Source: Marilutibacter penaei
GTDB lineage: Bacteria; Pseudomonadota; Gammaproteobacteria; Xanthomonadales; Xanthomonadaceae
Direction: 5' to 3'
Assembly (NCBI RefSeq): GCF_014145395.1
Contig: NZ_JACHTE010000002.1
Coordinates: 365,146-429,145, forward strand
DNA length: 64,000 nt
Of this stretch, positions 60,815-64,000 are shown in pieces. Each line of letters opens with the position of its first letter. The first letter of the stretch is position 1. The position numbers and the translations under genes are program-made. The notes beneath the pieces were generated by a model. The model was not told where the DNA came from, did not search any database, and was given only the letters and a program-made list of their open reading frames with translations.

Positions 60815-63495
60815 ACATGGATTTCGTTGCCGCGCAGACATCCAGTCATGAGCCTATTGGCTTCCAGAAGGACATTATCAACAACCTGTCAGCAGCGCTG
60901 CTTAGCCACCCGTCACCGCCGGTACTGCTGAGGGCCCCAACCGGCTCGGGCAAGACCTTCATGCTGGTGCGCGCACTGTCCAAGGTGTCTGAGGCACAAG
61001 ACACGGTATGGATGTGGTTCGTTCCCTACGTGAACCTGGTCCAGCAGACAGAAGACGCCATCTTGGGCAATGCGGAAGGGCAACTGTTTCCCGTCATGCT
61101 GTCTCGCGGGCGCAACCAGGAACCCACAAAGGGCATGGTGTTGCTGTCCACGGCGGCTGGCGTGGCCAGCGCCAAGGACCGCAAGACTGGCTATTCCAGC
61201 GGAGCTGACGACGAGCAGCGGGCGCTGAACGAGTTCGTTGAGCTGGCGCGTGCCCGCAAGCTCAAGATCGGCTTGGTCGTGGATGAAGCTCACATTGGCT
61301 TGAAGACCGGCACTGAGTTTGGCGCGTTCGCACTGTGGGTCAACCCCGACTACATGGTGATGGCGTCGGCCACGCCGAAGGACGCAGTACTGGACCAGTT
61401 CCTGGCACAGTCAGGCAAGCAGGCTCGTACATCATTTGTTGTCAGTCGGGCCCAAGCGGTCGAAGCCCGCTTGAACAAGAAGTACATCGAGGCGGTGAAG
61501 TACGACCTGCAACGGACTATCTCCACCGTTGCCGATCTTAAAAGGACCGTGTTACGCCAAGCCTGGAAGAAGCATCTGTGGTTGAAGAAGATTCTCAAGG
61601 CAGAAGGGATCGACCTGACACCACTTCTGCTTGTGCAAGTCGCCAACGGCGACAAGACTGTTGAGGAAGCGCGTGAGGATCTCATTCGCCTGTGCCGAGT
61701 GCCCATGGGTGCCATTGGCGTGCATTCGGCCGACGAACCAGATCCTGTCCTAATGGCAGCCATTGCGAATGATCACAGCAAGGAAGTCCTGATCTTCAAG
61801 CAGTCGGCAGGTACGGGCTTCGATGCTCCCCGGGCGTTCGTATTGGCATCGACGAAGTTGGTCAATGACGCCGACTTCGCCATGCAGTTCATCGGGCGCG
61901 TCATGCGCGTGGCGCCCCAAGTACGGGATGCCTTCCCCAAGCCTCAGGAGATCCTCGACTCCCTGGATACAGCATTCGTCTACTTGGCCGATGGAGAAGC
62001 CCAGGCGGGCTTTCAGTCGGCGGTGAACACAGTCGGCGCGGTCAAGAGCCAGCTGGAAGGCCAGACCGAACAGATGATCGTCAAGCAGACCAAGAGCGGT
62101 GCGACGGTCATCACCAACAAGACCTCGACCCAGCTGCCAGCGTTCTACGACGGGACAAAGCCGACGCCGGCCAGGACCATTGAGGAGCCGGACGAGGAAG
62201 ACGAGGTGGGGCTGCCGAGTACCGGTACCGATCAACCTGGCCTGTTTGGCAAGGACACGACTGCCGACCCGGGTACGACGATCATGGAGACGGACTGGGT
62301 GGTGGATACCTCCCCCAAGCCTGCTGTCGTTCCCGCTGATGAAAACGAGATCCTGGAACGGCTCAAGGAGCAGGGACTCAAGGCTTACAGGCTCAACTTG
62401 AAGCTGCCGGGAGCGCCTGCAGTGTTCCAGCAGGAGAGTAGGCCGGCGATGGCTGACATGGCAAAGGTGTCGGCGCATGTGGCCATGAACCTGCCGCTAA
62501 CCGAGGACAAGGTCGCCTTTGCGGTGCGCGCCGCCTACAACCTTCTGCGAGACAAAGAGATTCACACGGAGCTTACGAAGGACGAGGACAACATCCGAAC
62601 GGAGGAGGTCACGGTCATCACAGACCGAGCCTCGCTGGCCCGCGATGCGGCTTCTCAGTTGAAGAAGATCCCGCAGGTAGAAGACGCCGACGTTCGGATC
62701 ATCATTGGAACGCTGGCAGGCCGACTGAGGGAGGATGTGGCCGTTCCTCCTTCCGATTCTAGTTCATCGGTACTGGACGACAAGCAGTTGGATCGGTTGG
62801 CGCGCGACGCTGCCTGCTGGGTTGTCCGCCGAGACGCCCAACGGATCGGTGAGATGGTCCAGGACGCGATCGCCGAGTTTGCGACCATTGGCAGTGCATC
62901 TCCGCTGCCGCAGTTCCTGCTTTATCCGCTGAGCAAGGCGCTGGACCAGGCCCAGAAGAACCTCTACGGCGTTGTCCCGCCGCTGGATGGCTCGATTACG
63001 AGTGCCCGTGACAGTCTGGACATCGAAGGCCAGACGACCATGTTCAAGGAGACCCTGGCTCACGCAGGCGGGACTATTTCGGTCTTCGGGGTCGATGGGT
63101 CGGCAGGTGTCAACCAGGAGGAGCGGGAGTTCATCCAGTCTATGGAGCGCGACGACCACGTCGTGTGGTGGCACCGCAACCCGTCGCGGAAGCCCTGGTC
63201 TGTCCGGGTCGTGCGCAGCGAGCACAGGAACTATTTCTATCCGGACTTCATCGTTTGCCTGGAGTATCCCTTGGGGGTGCCCACAGAAGTTCGGATGGTG
63301 GAGACCAAGGAAAGTACCAAGGACGCTAGCCGCAAGGCGCAGCGTACGCCGAAGATCTACGGCAAGGTGCTGTTCGTCACGCGGGAGGACACCCGCCTGC
63401 GCATCGTCAATGATGATGGCAGCTTGGGTGACGAGTTCGACTGGGTGGATCTCACGCCGGCATGGAAGTGGATGGCGGCGCGGAGGAGTGGCTAG
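60811..63495 (+). CDS. res: Type III restriction-modification helicase/nuclease subunit (Res)
   Basis: ATP-dependent helicase-like nuclease that cuts DNA when paired with Mod. The 894-residue protein has Walker A RAPTGSGKTF (42-51), a DEAH-type box VVDEAHIGL around residue 152, MASATPKD motif III, and the motif VI-like MQFIGRVMRVAPQ. The C-terminal PD-(D/E)xK nuclease appears as FYPDFIV near 810 and MVETKEST near 830. Coupled with mod. Intact, so the system may work. Confidence 0.9.
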   Translation: MNMDFVAAQTSSHEPIGFQKDIINNLSAALLSHPSPPVLLRAPTGSGKTFMLVRALSKVSEAQDTVWMWFVPYVNLVQQTEDAILGNAEGQLFPVMLSRGRNQEPTKGMVLLSTAAGVASAKDRKTGYSSGADDEQRALNEFVELARARKLKIGLVVDEAHIGLKTGTEFGAFALWVNPDYMVMASATPKDAVLDQFLAQSGKQARTSFVVSRAQAVEARLNKKYIEAVKYDLQRTISTVADLKRTVLRQAWKKHLWLKKILKAEGIDLTPLLLVQVANGDKTVEEAREDLIRLCRVPMGAIGVHSADEPDPVLMAAIANDHSKEVLIFKQSAGTGFDAPRAFVLASTKLVNDADFAMQFIGRVMRVAPQVRDAFPKPQEILDSLDTAFVYLADGEAQAGFQSAVNTVGAVKSQLEGQTEQMIVKQTKSGATVITNKTSTQLPAFYDGTKPTPARTIEEPDEEDEVGLPSTGTDQPGLFGKDTTADPGTTIMETDWVVDTSPKPAVVPADENEILERLKEQGLKAYRLNLKLPGAPAVFQQESRPAMADMAKVSAHVAMNLPLTEDKVAFAVRAAYNLLRDKEIHTELTKDEDNIRTEEVTVITDRASLARDAASQLKKIPQVEDADVRIIIGTLAGRLREDVAVPPSDSSSSVLDDKQLDRLARDAACWVVRRDAQRIGEMVQDAIAEFATIGSASPLPQFLLYPLSKALDQAQKNLYGVVPPLDGSITSARDSLDIEGQTTMFKETLAHAGGTISVFGVDGSAGVNQEEREFIQSMERDDHVVWWHRNPSRKPWSVRVVRSEHRNYFYPDFIVCLEYPLGVPTEVRMVETKESTKDASRKAQRTPKIYGKVLFVTREDTRLRIVNDDGSLGDEFDWVDLTPAWKWMAARRSG

Positions 63496-63521
63496 GATCT
63501 CATAGAGCGGAAGGGGGAGCC

Positions 63522-63893
63522 GTGATTCGCAAGGTCGTCATCCGGAACTATCGCAAGTTCCGCAAGCTCGATGTCGAGATGCTGCCTGGTACTAACGTCC
63601 TCGTCGGCGGCAATGACAGCGGAAAATCCACACTGATAGAAGCGATCAACCTTGCGCTTACTGGGCGGGTCGGCGGAAGGGCGTTTGCACAGGAACTCTC
63701 GCCTTACTACGTCAACCTAGACGCCACGAAGGAATACGTCCAGGCACTGCAGTCCAATCCGAAGGCGGCTCCGCCGACCGTCATCGTCGAGGTGTATCTG
63801 GAAGACGGCGGCGAGGCCGAGATCCTGCGTGGCACGAACAACCTGCTTGGGGAGGATGCGTGCGGGATACGCACGACGCCCCCCCGCCTTTGA
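63522..63893 (+). pseudogene. OLD-family ATP-dependent nuclease, 3' part lost to an IS3-type insertion
   Basis: Only the N-terminal ATPase part of an OLD-family (overcoming lysogenisation defect) nuclease remains. GTG at 63522 follows AAGGGGGA. Residues 1-36 carry RNYRKFRKLDVEMLPGTNVLVGGNDSGKST (Walker A 29-36). Family similarity runs to about LRGTNNLLGEDACGIR (base 63861), then the frame enters the insertion sequence and stops. The Toprim nuclease domain is missing. Class 2 OLD proteins of this look usually sit beside a UvrD helicase (Gabija-type), which would be outside the window. Confidence 0.82.
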
Positions 63894-64000
63894 GTAGCAC
63901 GGCGATTTGGAGTCCAATCCCCAAGCAGAAGGAGATTGGACGTGAAGAAGCGCTTTTCCGAAGAGCAGATCATCGGCTTCCTGCGTGAAGCCGAAGCCGG
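63862..64000 (+). mobile_element. IS3-family insertion sequence (left end, continues past the window)
   Basis: OLD-type similarity breaks at about 63861. GTG at 63943, after AAGGAGATT, opens KKRFSEEQIIGFLREAEAG, the N-terminus of IS3-family (IS407-group) OrfA. The exact left inverted repeat is not fixed; it lies between 63862 and about 63900. Confidence 0.82.
63943..64000 (+). CDS. IS3-family transposase OrfA, N-terminal fragment
   Basis: First 19 codons of OrfA, the HTH protein that is joined to OrfB by frameshifting to form the transposase. The sequence KKRFSEEQIIGFLREAEAG is the hallmark start of IS407-group OrfA. The window ends inside the gene. Confidence 0.85.

Overview
The window reads as a chromosome segment of a high-G+C gammaproteobacterium of the Xanthomonadaceae/Lysobacteraceae (Lysobacter/Luteimonas type). 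The basis is gene order and family membership (rpsA-ihfB-lapAB-wbpL/wbpM-type sugar genes-galU; ndk-rlmN-pilF-rodZ-yfgM-bamB-der; a copLAB operon; a rhodanese-MoeB fusion) together with the strong G/C third-position bias. This assignment is inference; no 16S gene is present.

Positions 1-40485 are mostly core genome. Left to right: ribosomal protein S1 (5' end cut off by the window), IHF-beta, the LPS-control pair lapA/lapB, three envelope-sugar genes (WecA-type transferase, WbpM-type dehydratase, galU), a FAD oxidoreductase with csaA, a minus-strand beta-oxidation operon led by a PsrA-type regulator with a visible operator, the ndk-rlmN-pilF-rodZ-yfgM-bamB-der block, molybdenum-cofactor genes (mobA, moeA, rhodanese-moeB), folD, a guaB-membrane protein-guaA unit, tadA, a nitroreductase, a GntR/FCD regulator divergent from ferredoxin fdxA, orn, an MscS channel, and divergent ppsA and its regulator kinase ppsR. 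A tRNA-Ala(GGC)-tRNA-Glu(TTC) pair with its own promoter and terminator closes this part.

Positions about 40600-64000 are accessory. First comes a copper-resistance operon (copL, copA, copB and a DUF411 protein). It is followed directly by a visibly more A+T-rich Tn7-like transposition module (tnsA, tnsB, tnsC) with no recognisable TniQ/TnsD target selector, a small unknown gene and an XRE repressor-like gene. Next is a Czc-type heavy-metal efflux module (czcI-like, czcC, czcB, czcA and a membrane-only CDF transporter), then a CadR/PbrR-type MerR gene divergent from a second membrane-only CDF transporter with a textbook 19-bp-spacer MerR promoter. Two related 46-bp sequences in the same orientation flank the Czc module. 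The right end is a defence cluster: a DUF4238 protein, a type III restriction-modification pair (mod, res) and an OLD-family nuclease gene broken by an IS3-family element that runs off the window.

The most interesting parts are the TniQ-less Tn7-like module, whose TnsA lacks the usual catalytic Glu/Gln-x-Lys, the flanking repeats around the metal-efflux cassette, and the interrupted defence island. Coordinates of starts are argued gene by gene; several genes use GTG or TTG.
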